Shown piece after piece: positions 1 to 11,202 of a stretch of 60,000 nt of DNA. Position 1 is the first letter of the stretch, and each line of letters begins with the position of its first letter. A model generated the notes under the pieces. The model saw nothing but the letters and a program-made list of their open reading frames with translations. It ran no database searches and was not told the origin of the DNA. The stretch is from NCBI GenBank assembly GCA_014529385.2, contig CM043966.1, positions 143,270,711 to 143,330,710 on the forward strand. The letters run 5' to 3'. This DNA comes from Adiantum capillus-veneris. Lineage: Eukaryota > Streptophyta > Polypodiopsida > Polypodiales > Pteridaceae. Both the position numbers and the translations under genes were made by a program.

Positions 1-330
1 AGGGAAAGCGCCAATATCTACGGACATAACATGGCAATTGACCAGCACTTTAACATCAAATGCATCCACATCCAAGTCCTTTATAACTCCCAAGCACCTC
101 ACCCTTGATTGGTTGGCAAGCTTTATGCAAAAACCTGAATTCTTCACCATGTTGAGTCCCAACTTTGATACACAAGCTTGAGTAATAACACATACCTGTG
201 CACCTCCATCAATATAAGCCTCTCCAATGCACTTCCTCTTATGCCATGCATCCATAATAGGGCATATATCAGGTAGCTCATTCAAAGAAAAGACTCTCAC
301 TGGCCCCCTTTTGCAGGCTCCTTCTTCATA
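1..330 (-). pseudogene. Retropepsin (aspartic protease) fragment of the left-edge gypsy element
   Basis: The minus-strand translation is open through this stretch. It contains YIDGGAQVCVITQACVSKLG, which has the layout of a retroviral-type aspartic protease active site: D-G-G-A where D-S/T-G-A is usual, followed by the hydrophobic flap region. It lies downstream of the CCHC knuckle on the same strand, as expected for gag-protease order in Ty3/gypsy. In the family, the protease cleaves the Gag-Pol polyprotein inside the particle. The second active-site residue is G rather than S or T, which is seen in some plant elements but could also reduce activity. The domain runs off the window edge, so its full length cannot be judged. 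Confidence 0.7.
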
Positions 331-528
331 GGGTTGACTACATGCTTCCATTGCCTCTTTAACTTAGGACACATCTCCATGTTGCCCAAAGGTAACATCA
401 TCCTTTCTACCCACCAAATCAACCCTTAAACTATAATTTGGTTGCCCTTCTCCCAAAGGAAATTTGGATGCATTCTAATGTTGCTTGGGTTTTCTCTTCT
501 TCTTCTCTTTACCTGTACCTGTTTCAAC

Positions 529-864
529 CTATTTCCCTCTTTTATGGCTAGGACTTGCATCACTCATGTCATGATCTCTTTTAACCCTCTTACCTACAGG
601 CATGACAATAGCTCCCGAATCATCCTCTTTCTTCTCCAAACGGATTATGCTTACCACCTTTGTTTTTCCCTTCTTTTCAGTTGTCAAATCACTTGGCCCT
701 ACTTTTGCTTTAATTGCAATACCATAATCTTGATATTGAGAAAGAATTTGTGAAGGAAGAGGAAACATGTCATTACCCATTCTCTTTGGCTTGTCACATT
801 GAGGGATTTTATGACCCCATTCACCACAATTGTAACATTGAAACATATCCCCTCTTCCAGCCAT
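529..864 (-). pseudogene. Gag nucleocapsid zinc-knuckle segment
   Basis: The minus-strand frame encodes CYNCGEWGHKIPQC, a C-X2-C-X4-H-X4-C zinc knuckle, which in retroelement Gag binds the genomic RNA during packaging. It is followed by a lysine-rich, low-complexity tail. Just upstream (865-1027, minus) is a Gly/Arg/Tyr-rich stretch preceded by a predicted helix, with one stop codon. This frame differs from that of the gag core at 1028-1726, so at least one frameshift separates them. There is no reason to treat it as a separate gene: it is the C-terminal part of a broken Gag. Confidence 0.75.
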
Positions 865-1027
865 GCCTCTTTCTCTACCAACTGTAAACCCCTAATTGCT
901 TCCATATCCACGTCCATATCCATAGATTTGACCTCTTCCACCTCCTATCATATGCACACTAAGATTCTTCATAAGACCTACAACCTCTTGCATCTCCTTG
1001 CGAAAAGAATTCACATCATGAAGCTTG

Positions 1028-1726
1028 TTAATCATAACCCAGCTTCCTGATGAGGACCCTTGGTTTCTCTACAGCTTTCACTTCAACCTTTGGCTTGACA
1101 TTGATTCCAAGTTGATGAAGGCAATCTGCTTTCCACTCTTTATTCTTTGCAATTTCAACTGCCTCCTCAAAGGTCCTTGGCTGGTTAAGCTCTACCTTCA
1201 AGCGTAGGTTACTCCTCAAAATTGCAAGAAACCTATCCTTCTTCAACATGACTGGAGGAATTTCAACCCCCAAAGATGTACACCACTTTTTCCATAACGT
1301 ATTGAATGCCTTCACAAAGTCTTCTATGGTCTAGCCTTCACCCTGTACTGAGCCTTAAATAGATTGCCATACCTTTTGTGGGTCTTCCACCTGTTGAAAG
1401 TGTGTAAGAAAAGCATGTCTTACCATTTCATAAGTCATAACTTGAGGAGGTTGGGATGATTGTAGCTCCTTTTCATAGCCTTCCAACCATTCCATAGCAT
1501 CTCCCTTCAAACAAAAGTAGAAGATTCGTAGCACCAACGCTGGGTCTTGCTTGTCAGCAAGAAGGCAAGCAAACTCCATTCTTTCAATGAAACCTTTGGA
1601 ACTTTCATTTGATTTCGCACTAAACTCCGGAAAACTAAATGCCATGTCTTTCAAAACCTGTAAACTGAAGATAACTTGAAGCGATTCCTCGGTGGTGGCT
1701 GGCACCAAAACACTGTTGGAAAACAA
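1028..1726 (-). pseudogene. Ty3/gypsy Gag core, broken by in-frame stops
   Basis: Two open segments (1726-1355 and 1315-1028) lie in the same minus-strand frame, separated by a TAA and a TAG around 1325-1354. The first has the pattern of a retrotransposon Gag core: a Phe-rich N-terminal helix, LKGDAMEWLEGYE (compare the usual L-x-G-x-A-x-x-W), then a long helix ending FLTHFQ. The second continues with TIEDFVKAFNTLWKKW and a helix containing FEEAVEIAKNKEW, matching the C-terminal half of such domains. In the family this protein forms the virus-like particle. Sequence similarity to the other gypsy copies in this window is not evident, so it belongs to a different lineage. Confidence 0.7.
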
Positions 1727-2573
1727 GCAAACTGGAACACCTCTATAGCGATGTCATCCAAGAGCGTTGAAAGAGCACTACAAGAGCACCAAAAGCTTTG
1801 GGAAACCCCTTTGAAACACCACAAATCCAACAAGAATAGTCCCCTTGGGAATTTACTGGCCGTCTCCCACCTAAGAGACTATGTCACATAGGAGCAAAAC
1901 CTTGTCAAAGCACGGATTTACATCACACGCTAACCAATGTGTATAAGAGAAGGGCCTCCCCTTTCACAATTGAACATCACAAACCCACAAATTCAACATC
2001 AGTTCCACCATTCATAGATACATGCCCTCCAAATCTGTCTGCACACAATTTGCCACTAGGCTGCCATAGCCATAACTCTGTAGAGAACTAGTCGTAACGT
2101 GAAGAGCACAACTCCAATTGGGGCACTTTAAAGCTTGAGAGAAAGCTTGAAAAATGATTGGCGAGAAAGATGTAGATGACAAAAATTGAATCTAAAATTC
2201 GCTGTATGAAAAATTGACGCGTACAGGGAGCTGTCCCAACACGACTACACGTAGAGTAGGCAAGGCGAGGGCAAAAACTGCAACAAAAACCATCAAGGAG
2301 GCACAACGAGCTCAAACTTTCAATTTTATGGAGTTTGGCTGAACTTTTCTAAGTTTGTACATGAGTTTGAGTTATATGAAAGTCTCCCCTCAAAAAACTC
2401 ACTCACGGGCACTAACATCAGCCCTATAGTTGGCGCTATATTAGTGACTTGCCCTGCATGTACATGTGCTTGCTAAAACCCACAAAAAGAAATCCCACAC
2501 ACACTTTGACATCGGGCGTCATGTCCGTATGTAAAAATTTACAGAAAACGGGGTGTTAGAAATGCGTCCAACA
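1727..2573 (-). repeat. 5' LTR plus untranslated leader of the left-edge gypsy element
   Basis: There is no coding sequence here. The outer end is well placed at 2573 (reverse strand TGTTGGACGC) because the neighbouring pol reading stops exactly there. The inner end of the LTR is not placed: I find no convincing TGGTATCAGAGC-type primer site, so LTR and leader are annotated together. The second LTR copy, which would fix the boundary, lies beyond the window. Confidence 0.5.
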
Positions 2574-3660
2574 GCGTCATGAAGTACTTGAGACTTTCGT
2601 GGTCTGCTCGTAAAATAAATGGAGTCCCTAGTAGATAGCGCTTCCATGCATCTAGGGCATGTAGAATAGCTAAAAGCTATTTTTCATATATGCCCAAGAA
2701 TCATTCATCAGCATTGAGCCTTTGGCTCTCATATGCTATGGCATGCCTTTCGTGAAGCAAAATTGCTCCAAGGCAATCACCACAAGCATCACATTGGACC
2801 TCAAATGGCTTTGAGAGATCCGAAAGCATAAGGACTGGTTGGGAGGTAAGCTTCTCTTTGAGCTTTTCAAAAGAATTTTTCTCCTCAATAGTCCATAAGT
2901 ACTTAACATTTTTCTTTGTTAAGTAATGCAATGGTCTTGCTATTTGAGAGAATTTGGCTATGAAGCGTCTATAGTATGCACACATACCAATAAATATTCT
3001 TAACTCATGTAGATTCCTTGGATTAGGCCATGGTTTTATTACCTCCAACTTTGATGGATTCATATGGATACCATCTTGAGAGATATTATGACCTAAGTAT
3101 TGAATCTCTTGAAGGAAAAATTCACTCTTCTTTTGATTGATGAAAAGATTGTCCTCCCTCAAAGCTTGAAAAATCACGTGGAGATGTTGCTTGTGCTCCT
3201 CCAAGGACTCGGAGTAGATGATGATATCATCAAAGAACACTCCAGTGAATTTGCAGTAGGGTCTAAAGATTTTCTCTATTAGACAATTAAATGTGGCCGG
3301 TGCATTAGTCAAGCCAAAAGGCATGACTAGATATTCATAAAGACAAAACGTTGTACGAAACACGGTCTTTATGATATCTTCATTCACTATCCTTATTTGA
3401 TGATAACCATTTTAAGGTCAATCCTATTGAAGTAGGTCAAACCTTGTAGCTTATCATTTAGATCTTCTACCCTCGGTACAAGAAATCTTTTTTTAATAGT
3501 GTTATGGTTTAGAACTTGATAGTCCACACACACGCGATATGTACCATCTATCTTTTGTACTAAAAGGGCTGGAGAACAAAAGGGAGAGGAGCTAGGCCTC
3601 ACCATCCCTTTGTCTACCAATTCTTGTACTTGCCTCATGATCTCCTCTTGTTGAGCTTGG
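2574..3660 (-). pseudogene. Reverse transcriptase / RNase H of the old chromovirus copy
   Basis: Frames 3638-3393 and 3387-2701 encode the RT palm and fingers: VRPSSSPFCSPALLVQK, then YLVMPFGLTNAPATFN, then the catalytic VFFDDIIIYS, where FFDD replaces the common YVDD, as it does in the young copy. RNase H starts with PFEVQCDACGDCLGAILL (first catalytic Asp) and continues past a stop near 2698 to about 2574 (LGTPFILRADHESLKYFM), where the domain is cut by the nested LTR. A frameshift near 3390 splits the RT. The enzyme normally copies element RNA to DNA in the particle. This copy cannot produce it. It keeps about five codons before SQPVL that the young copy lacks. Confidence 0.85.
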
Positions 3661-4300
3661 GAAACTCAATAAGGAGGCTTATTAGGCGGTGAGATTCCTG
3701 GTAGGAGCTCAATTCGATGGTCATCATACCCTCATTTTGGAGGCAAGTCCATAGGGATATCATTGATTAACACATCTTGGAATCCATTTAGAAAATTAGA
3801 CAATTCTAATTCTTCTTGATTCCTAACACTTTGCCTTGTTAAAACATTATCATCATTTAGAGACTCTTTGACAAAAATTATGTACGCAAAAACTAAGCTT
3901 TTCATTGACTTATCAAAAGTAGGTGGATTTACAAGTGGTATAGTAGGACCAAACTCACTAGCACCTATATACATTCTCTTTTCCTTGTAGGTAAAGTAGA
4001 TTCTCCTTTCATGGAACTTCATGTTGAGCCATGCGGTTGAACCATGGTGCCTCTAGGATAACATCCTCATGTTGAAGAGGAGAAACGAAAAAGTCTTCTT
4101 TTTTGACGGAGCTTTGGACATGAAGCCTCAAATTCCCAATCGAGGGAGTAACAGAGGCTTGTTGTCCCTTGAAATCTCCATCGGCAGCTACAATATCTCC
4201 CATCTTGAATGCCCAACTTAGTGGCCAACTTCATTGATACGATGTTGTGAGTAGAGCCAAGGTCAAACAAGATAAAGGAATCATGCTCCCTTACCTTTCC
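3661..4300 (-). pseudogene. Protease and linker of the old chromovirus copy
   Basis: The frame at 4270-4067 begins MFDLGSTHNIVSMKLATKLG, the aligned equivalent of the young copy's FDPGSTHNFIS protease active site; the active-site D is kept, followed by L-G-S. A frame change then moves the reading to 4203-4009 and 4022-3732, where the linker towards RT continues (FLNGFQDVLINDIPMDLPPK). At least two frameshifts and a stop near 3660 break the polyprotein. Function is lost here; the family role is maturation of Gag-Pol. Confidence 0.75.
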
Positions 4301-4429
4301 CCAAGCATAGGAGAGAGGTGATCCTTTGCAATGAGCATCCTCTTTTGAAGCTTCGATTGTTCAAGCTCTAGAAGTCTCATTGCCGGAAATTCTTTTGGGG
4401 CAAGAATGATTGCCATGTCCTTGTTCCCC

Positions 4430-5723
4430 TCACTTGAAGCATTTATGGTCCTTACGAAAAGCTTCTAGCTCTTCAGGAGAGAGTTTATTTCTACCTTTGT
4501 AAACTCCCTTCTCCTTGAATTGATTGTGGTTGTTGTTGGAATTTCCTTGGAAAGAATTTTGGGCATTGTTTTTCCCTTTTGCATCACTTTTGTCTTTGCT
4601 TTCCATGGGCTTGGCATTCCTTCTATCCCCTTGTTGTAAATTGATGCGCAAAGCAACTATAGTGTGGTGGATTACTTCGGTGATAGAACCAAGCCATTGG
4701 GAGTTGATGTACTCGGCCATCTCTTCAAGTAATCCCGCACATAATTGTTGCTTTTTCTCGGTAAAGTCTATCTTTGAAAGAAAGTAGCCTTGAGATGTAA
4801 ATCCCAAAACTTGTCCACATATTTGTAGATAGACTCGTTGAAGAGAAACTTCAAACTCCACCATTCGGTAAGCACTTTGTCCTTTGCATCGCTTTTAGGG
4901 AATTGCTTCATGATGGAAACTCATAGAGTTTTCCAAGTCTTTGGGGCTTCACCATTGCCATGAAGGCTATCCCACCATTGATGAGCAGATTTTGGAAGTA
5001 CATAGCTACATGGTGTAGCTTGGAGGACTCCGTGAAGCCTTCATCTCCAAAGGCTGTATCAAATTGCTAGATGAAGGCCAATGCTTTGTTGGTAGCACCA
5101 AAGATGCGATCATAGGTGAGAAAAGAGGTACTCTTTCCTCCCTCTTTGAACTTCTTGAGCTTTTGGGACCTTTGCCATGCAGGGTAAGATTTGCGATGTC
5201 CTCTCCTCTATTCTCTAGGAGAATAGCTGTTGCTTTCATCGGAAGAGGAGGAAGGTGAAGAAGAAGGAGAAGAGGGTGACCTCTTTCTTGCCTTTTCCTT
5301 CCTTTGTTTCCTCTCATTTCTTTCAGAGTGACGAGGAGAAGGACTATGGGTTGACCGTTTTCTCTTGGGAGGAGTTGGCGATCGTCTAGAGCACCGTCTT
5401 CGTGGAGCCACATCTTCAGAGGAACTTAAGGATTTTCTTCTTTCTCGTTCTTTGGATTCATCATCTCTTATAAAAGAGAGTCTTCTTTTGGGAGTCTCAT
5501 CATCAAGAGGCCTCCTAGGCTCTCTCTCCTCTTGGAGAAGAAGGGAAATCCTATAAGTACAAAGTTTTTGAGTAACTTCGGCTTGCAAAGCAGGGTTGCC
5601 TAGAGCTTGCCACAACCTAGTAACATGGTAATTAACAAGCATGGGGGCATCATCATTAGCACCTTCATGTGCAAAATCAAAGTTATCGATGTTCATTCTA
5701 CTCTCTTGGTTATTGTCAGTGAT
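4430..5723 (-). pseudogene. Gag of the old chromovirus copy, with SR-rich region
   Basis: The N-terminal part (from 5723, where the family ATG has become ATC) keeps VDNFDFAHE-like sequence, a helix, then an arginine/serine-rich stretch with APRRRCSRRSPTPPKRKRS and SPSSPSSS. The core (5208 to about 4870) has several stops. The C-terminal half is open at 4864-4430: KIDFTEKKQQLCAGLLEEMAEY, then a basic linker and HKCFK at the start of the CCHC knuckle. Between the N-terminal core and this half the reading moves by -1 around 4770-4800, at the same place and without any length difference as in the young copy. Start choice rests on alignment with the young Gag. Confidence 0.8.
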
Positions 5724-6118
5724 GCTAATTAAACTTATGTAGAGAATTACTTTGTGCTTTGGTACCCTCAAAAACCTTAGCCGGTACTCTTCTTTACCTT
5801 TGAAAATTAGTTCTCAAGCAGCCACACTCGTGGTTTAGACACCGTTGATTGCAAAGACTAGAGGAGAGGGTCTAACATTGCTTCGTTGATCATGGTTCTT
5901 GTTGAGCTTTCTCGTAGCTCAATAATGGTTAAGCCAAAGCCAAGCCCCGAGAGACTCCATTATTAAGACAATAGTTCCCAATGGTGTACCTCAAACTAAG
6001 TCCTTCTCAACCAAGATAATAGATCCATGTCCCACTTACCCTATCGCAATGAACATGTCCAACCTTTTATGGACAACTTAAGGACCTCTCTTTTTAAGTA
6101 AGAAAAGAGAAACCAATA

Positions 6119-6130
6119 GCTCTGATACCA
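6119..6130 (-). other. Primer binding site (initiator tRNA-Met type)
   Basis: The reverse strand reads TGGTATCAGAGC, the full 12-base primer site complementary to the 3' end of plant initiator tRNA-Met. It begins one base after the LTR end CCATTACA, the same arrangement as in the young copy at 35210. It fixes the element's orientation as minus and the inner LTR border at 6132. Confidence 0.95.
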
Positions 6131-6131
6131 A

Positions 6132-7715
6132 TGTAATGGAAATGGCCTATGAACTTTGAGAATAGTAGAATTAAGAGCATTAGAGTGAGCACTTTTATGA
6201 GTCTACTTTGCAAACATAGAGGGTGAACTTAATTAGCGGTAGCAACATAACCATTATACTTAATTAACTTGGCATGAACAATACTTTTGCAAGAGAAAGA
6301 GAATTAGAGAACATGACAAGAGTTGAGGACCGGATTTATGTGGAGCAGGTCCCCCCTCCAATAGGATTTTGTATTATTGATTCTCCCATCAAGATAGACT
6401 TGGTACAATACAATCTTTGTGTTCCTTGTGACCTAGGTGATCCAATGAAGATGGAAAGATTCATGCATCACGAGCATAACATAAACTTTGTAAAAGCATT
6501 AGCCATCCCCGACCTCAATCCCAAGGCCTCAAACACCTTCAAACGTGGAGAGAGCTAGCGGGGAATGAGGGTAGGGAAGAGGAAGAAGAAGCATTCATAG
6601 GAGAAAGAAATAGTTCCTCACTTATCATCAATCTTCTTGATTAGCATAGCATAATAGCATAGTAATGAAGATAAAGAAGATGGCAAGCTTAAGCATTGAA
6701 GCATGGCTCTTGGTTGGATTTGCATTCCATAGCCAAGAGTGTTGGTGTAGGCTCTCAACTTCCCAACAAGCTTGGAAAAGGAGATGGAATGCTTGCACTT
6801 TTCACCTCACACAATGAGAGAGAGAGAGAGAGAGAGAGAGTGGGAGAGTATATTCCCCAAGCTAGCTCCCTCCTTGCTTTGGTCGACCCCCCTTCTAACT
6901 CTTGGTGGAAGCTCATTGGACCCCTTCAAGCCTAGCCAATCACATGCAGAGTGCATATCAAGCAAGCATGCTAGCCTTGTGACAAGTGTCCCCCTTTTCC
7001 CTTTGAGAGAGAGGACTTGATAAATGCATACGCAATTAATTAAATTAGCTAAATTATCATTGGACCCCTTGAGAGGCCAACCAATAGGCTTTAGGCTCCT
7101 TATGTGGGTAACATGGAAAGGAACTTGACATGTGTTCTCGTTGCCTCCTTAGACTAGGCTTGACTTGTGTGAGGGTGTGTGCGTTCTCTCTCTTGCCCCT
7201 ACTTGTAGGGATCGCCCCCTCCTTGCAGGGATCTTAGTTGACCTTAAGCACCTCATTATTGGAGAAGGTTCCCACCTCAAACACAACTCTATCAATCTTG
7301 GAGAAGGTTCCCACCTCAAGCACAACAAGCACCTCAAGCATGACAAGCACATCAAGCACCTTAATCATCAAGCACGACAAGCACCTTAGTCAGCAAGCAC
7401 GACAAGCACCTCAAGCTTGGGTTGGTTTCCCACCTTAAGCATAACCCTAGCTTGCCTAAGGTTAAAAGACATTTAACACTAACCTTTGGAGGTCTTTAAG
7501 GAAGCTAACCCTAAGGTCTTTAAGCTCCATTAGCTAGCCTTGATCTTTGACATACCATCTCTCATTTGGACCACTTTAACCTTGGCCCCGTGTTGAGATA
7601 GATCCATAAGCACATGTCTATATTCTAACCCTTGTTCCTGTTTATTCTCCCACATTAAATGATCAGTTTAATATGAGAAAATCATATTTGGTTTGTTAGA
7701 TATTAGATTTTATGG
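6132..7715 (-). repeat. 5' LTR of the old chromovirus copy (~1.58 kb)
   Basis: The inner end TGTAATGG (reverse CCATTACA) abuts the primer site. The outer end is approximate: the reverse strand from about 7700 matches the start of the young LTR (AATATCTAA..., then GATTTTCTCATATTAAACTG) and the flank from about 7728 matches repeat R1. Length agrees with the 1595-bp LTR at 33614. It contains a (GA)n tract at 6816-6840, two ATTGG...CCAAT modules (6915-6940 and 7059-7085) and a local expansion of CAAGCAC-type units at 7310-7420. The open frame at 6274-6558 is antisense LTR sequence, not a gene. Confidence 0.85.
7310..7425. repeat. CAAGCAC-based minisatellite inside the old LTR
   Basis: Imperfect repeats of CTCAAGCAC and GACAAGCAC run through this stretch, for example CACCTCAAGCACAACAAG followed by CACCTCAAGCATGACAAG. 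An adjoining 37-40 bp unit beginning GGAGAAGGTTCCCACCTC occurs twice at 7260-7320. I do not see an equivalent run in the young LTRs, so it looks like a local expansion. Confidence 0.7.
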
Positions 7716-7727
7716 TTATTTTAAAAG

Positions 7728-8350
7728 CAGCAACACACACGTCCTAAACACAAGGTTCTCCCAATTTTCTAGGTAACTAGGATGTTGGCTTTAGAGATTT
7801 TTGTCTATAGGCTTGGATTGACCCACTGTCGATAATTCCTTGTTAGGTTGACAAGTGTTAGGTGATATTTTCTTGTCTATATATTGGATTCCTGCTCATA
7901 GCGACTATAGTCTTTGACTTCTAGTTTTAGGTTGCAGGTTAATTCAAAATTACTAACCCTTGTGTAATTATTTTGATTCTTGTGATTCAAGAATATTTTT
8001 ACCCGAAAACGGACTACTCTTGATTGGATTATTCATTTGAAGGCTATCCATTGAAACCGTTTTAAAAATGGCAAACCTCTACGACTAATTTTGAACGGCA
8101 TCCATACTATATTCTATTGGCTACCAAAGACTTAAAACTCCGACATAAGTATAGTCCTTTGAGTTAACATTGTCACTTATTGCTCCAATGAGACTCATGG
8201 ATTTTTGGCTATGTTACAACAATTTAATTTCAAACTTGACTATTCTACACTCATCAAGTTGATGAGGTAGTAGGCCCATACTCAAAGGGCATACTGCCGA
8301 CTCATTGAGTATGGTGCCTAGGTTAGGGTGGCGGGCGCGCGTGCGCACAC
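7728..8350. repeat. Dispersed repeat R1, segment a (copy 1)
   Basis: Non-coding. It starts CGTCCTAAACACAAGGTTCT and is matched over about 620 bp by 52030-52660, including GTCTATAGGCTTGGATTGAC and GAGTATGGTGCCTAGGTTAG, and both copies end in a GCGCGC/CACACA alternating tract. The two copies differ by many substitutions, so the repeat is old. No ORF and no terminal structure were found. The old chromovirus inserted at the left end of this copy. Confidence 0.8.
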
Positions 8351-8354
8351 ACAC

Positions 8355-9110
8355 ATATTTAAACATGAGACAGTGGAACTTCTCTAATTTAAACTATGGA
8401 GATCCAAACAGTACAATACCTTTGTTGGTCCCCATGACCAATTGTTGCAAAACCATAAGTGCTAAGCTGATAATAGTGATTGTCACACCACTTGACAAAC
8501 CATAAACCTCTAAATGTAGTATGTCTTGAAATGAGACTAAAAAATTGTTGTTATGAATCGTTATTGTAGCCTTAAGCTGGCTATGAACTGTTACCTCAAC
8601 TAGACAACATACCTGCAGAAGAATCTAGTCAATTGTCTCTATGCTCAAGTTTGGTCCTTGGATGTCTAAAGTGAACCTTTACATTTAGAAAAGCCATACC
8701 TTTTCTCAGTCTGATTTATCGTCAATCAGACCTTATGCAGCATAGGTAACAAGACATTCACTCGAACTTGACACCCTTATGATGTTACGGATGATGATAT
8801 TCATCCTTATACCTTATTGTTCACCACATGAGGAGCTGCACAAATTTAAGCGACCCATTTGGGGTGGTTGGGTAGATTTCAAATCGAAGTATCATCATTT
8901 TCTTGCTTACTCTATTCACAACATTAATAGTTCTCCAAGTGCTTAGTTGTTTTTTCCCCAAGTGGGTGGTTCACCTACTTTCTTTGATTAAAGGTGAGCA
9001 TATTGAACTCACAAGCTATTTTTAGATCTATTGCCGCAACTGTTGTACTCGCATGATCTGTGGAAGACTACATAGTCATGGTGCCCTTTACCTTGGCAAA
9101 AATAATTAAC
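8355..9110. repeat. Dispersed repeat R1, segment b (copy 1)
   Basis: This non-coding stretch is matched by 11196-11945 and, for its first ~180 bp, by 32928-33110. Shared landmarks are GTGGAACTTCTCTAATTTAA, ACACCCTTATGATGTTACGG and GACTACATAGTCATGGTGCC. Each full copy is followed by a (CT)n(CA)n microsatellite. I see no coding frame or recognisable transposon protein. Confidence 0.8.
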
Positions 9111-9171
9111 TCTCTTTCTCTCTCTCTCTCACCACACACACGCACACGCGCGCGTGCGCACACACACACAG
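9111..9171. repeat. (CT)n / (CA)n / (CG)n microsatellite
   Basis: A run of TC repeats passes into CA repeats with a central CGCGCGTGCG block. The alternating purine-pyrimidine part has Z-DNA potential. Frames across it encode only Ser-Leu or Thr-His repeats and are not genes. Confidence 0.95.
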
Positions 9172-9556
9172 AGGATAGCGTGTGTATGTATTTTCCTACT
9201 CGCCATACCCTGGTGCCCTGCTTGCATATCATGGATAGTTGTAGGATCATGGACAATCCTCGCATGAACACAATCAATTTGCAATGGCGGACATACTATG
9301 GCAGACATGCTGGCTCTTTGGCTCGATTTGCTCTTGCAGATTGCACACATTGTCAACCCTTCTCAGGTAGAACTTTTCTCTCTTTCTAGGATCGAGGAGT
9401 GATGGTTATCGCTTGTCCTTTTCAACATGAATATCCACAATCCTCTAGCTCATCTGCACATCATGTTTGCCATCAAACCCTGAGTACAAGGCTGAAACAC
9501 ACACACACACACACACTCTTTCTCTCTCTCTCTCTCTCTCTCATCGCTTTCAACAT
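9172..9556. repeat. R1 segment c with an (AC)n(TC)n microsatellite
   Basis: No gene seen. The part at 9400-9500 is matched by 33130-33215 (CCTCTAGCTCATCTGCACAT and the following AACCCTGAGTA), and both copies run into a CA repeat (9497-9515 here, then TC repeats to 9541). Confidence 0.7.
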
Positions 9557-11160
9557 GAGAATTGGCAGTATCGTGTGGATAAAACTTCACATAGTATCAT
9601 GCTTTAATGGTGATATATATAAGGCTCAAGTTTCACAAACTTGTTGGGTTTAAAATGCTACACTAATACTGACTAAAATGTCGGCAAAACAATAACTTTA
9701 CATGAACATGGTGTAGGACACAAAGCTCTTATACTTCTATCTTATACAGAAACTCACTCTTGGTGAAGGTATGTATACAATGGTGAATCCAAAATTGTAA
9801 AATGCTTTTTGATGATAACCTTTTTTGGGGGGAATAAATGCATAATTCCTGAAACTAGTATTAGTAATTTGAAGTCAGTCCTATGTGTGTTACAAGAGCC
9901 TTAATGCTCATGTGGGGGTCTCAATGAGATGGCTTTAGTTTGGACTTTTGAAAATTGATCCAATTTACAAAGGAGACATCCGATTTTTTCTGGAATTAAA
10001 AGATGTAAACAAAACGGATCAATCTCTAAACATAATAATTGATCTGTGGTAGGTTGGTAGTTTTTGTTGTAATTTTGAAACGATACGAAGGGAAGGGAGT
10101 TGTTGACACCTGTCTTCCCAAGTAATGCCAGTTCTGACGGGCTTGTGTTTCTTTGATGGTGGCAGGTAAGAGGTTTCCTCCTTGGGATTACGATGACAAC
10201 TGCAACAATAACAGATGATCACCCATTGTCCAGTTATTTATATAATTGATTGATAGCCCTTGTATTTGCTTCTTTGATAATTTCATATAGTGACGAATAA
10301 CAATGTATATGTCAAATGTCTAGTCTATATGTCAATTGTAGTCTTATCTGTTTCAATTTTAAACACTACTTCTTATCTAATGTAGACATAGTTCTTGGCT
10401 ATTATATACACTTTGTCTGGTTTCTAGTCCTATTGTGTGGTTCAATAGTTTGTGAAATCAAACTGTCGTTAGATAATCATTCTTAAACACACACGACCAC
10501 TTGTTTCTAGCTAGCCTTTGGTCGGATTAGCTCCATACAATGGGCCTAGACTAGTCATATATTTTTTTACTTGACCCAATTAATCCAAGAGGATGGGTTG
10601 GGGCCACGACTCCTAATCTAGTCAAGCACATATAGCATATAGTTCTCCTATTAAACTATACAGATAAAATATGCAGTTATCTAGAAGTTGTTTTTGTATC
10701 ACTGATTACTTCACAAGATACTAAGATTATATGTAGGATTCTTGCAGGTTATTGGATGACTTCAATATAGAAACACTAGATATTGAACGTAAATCAACTA
10801 AGAGATGATGAACAACAGGTAATAGATTCCTCTTACTCATTACTTGACAAAGTATACCTTATTACATGAATTTTTTTATATGTGATTATGCTTATATATT
10901 AGCCCTTGTGGCACCACTTTACTAAGGGGTAACCTTTCTGCATATGATGAATACCTCTTTGAACACTTCATACTGTTTACCTAGAAATTTTTGTCAGTTC
11001 AACAGGCAATAGGTTGATGGCTCCTTTATATGGAGTAGACAAAAATTAATAGCTCCTAAACTTACATAGATTCATACAATCAAAAATTTGGTGGGGGATA
11101 GGTCCACTTGGTGGCCTATCTTTCGCCAAGTGGACCTTTCCTCAGGGATGGGGGAGGGCC
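9557..11160. repeat. Dispersed repeat R1, segment d (uninterrupted copy)
   Basis: A ~1.6-kb non-coding unit starting near GATAAAACTTCACATAGTAT. It is matched by 27240-27316 plus 31332-32845, i.e. by the same sequence split by the compact copia element. At 9651 this copy reads TTTAAAATGCTAC, which is the empty version of that insertion site. Part of it (9908-10006) also resembles 55605-55720 and the right flank at 26580-26635. No coding potential was recognised. Confidence 0.85.
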
Positions 11161-11202
11161 ACACACACAACACACACACATACGCACATACACACACACA
11201 CA
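11161..11202. repeat. (CA)n microsatellite
   Basis: CA repeats interrupted by TACGCACATA, equivalent in position to the longer CA tract at 32835-32930 in the other R1 copy. Confidence 0.9.

Larger units (their letters stand above)
1..2573 (-). mobile_element. Ty3/gypsy-type LTR retrotransposon, 5' part, cut by window edge
   Basis: Read on the minus strand, this stretch runs LTR/leader, gag, zinc knuckle, retropepsin, and continues off the left edge. The right border is sharp: the reverse strand begins TGTTGG at 2573, and base 2574 is the first base of another element's pol reading, which matches the young copy at about 38920-38940 up to that point. I infer that this element inserted into the older chromovirus; the expected target duplication would begin GCGTC (2574-2578), but its partner lies outside the window. 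Gag carries two in-frame stops and a frame change, so this copy is defective. Pol and the 3' LTR are not visible. Confidence 0.85.
2574..7715 (-). mobile_element. Old chromovirus-type Ty3/gypsy element, 3' end replaced by nested insertion
   Basis: Reading right to left: 5' LTR (6132-~7715), primer site (6119-6130), gag (to about 4430), protease, RT and part of RNase H, ending at 2574 where the left-edge element is inserted. Each part aligns with the intact plus-strand element at 33614-42740, so both belong to one family. This copy has many stops and frameshifts and clear amino-acid divergence, so it is much older. The rest of pol, including integrase, and the 3' LTR are expected left of the nested insertion, outside the window. 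Its right flank resumes repeat family R1, which also occurs at 52014. Confidence 0.88.

Noticed and set aside
529-753. Plus-strand ORFs over the left-edge gag and protease region
   Set aside because: They are antisense to the zinc-knuckle frame and carry no motif.
6274-6558. 94-codon plus-strand ORF
   Set aside because: It lies antisense in the old 5' LTR and mirrors the LTR frame of the young copy; not a gene.
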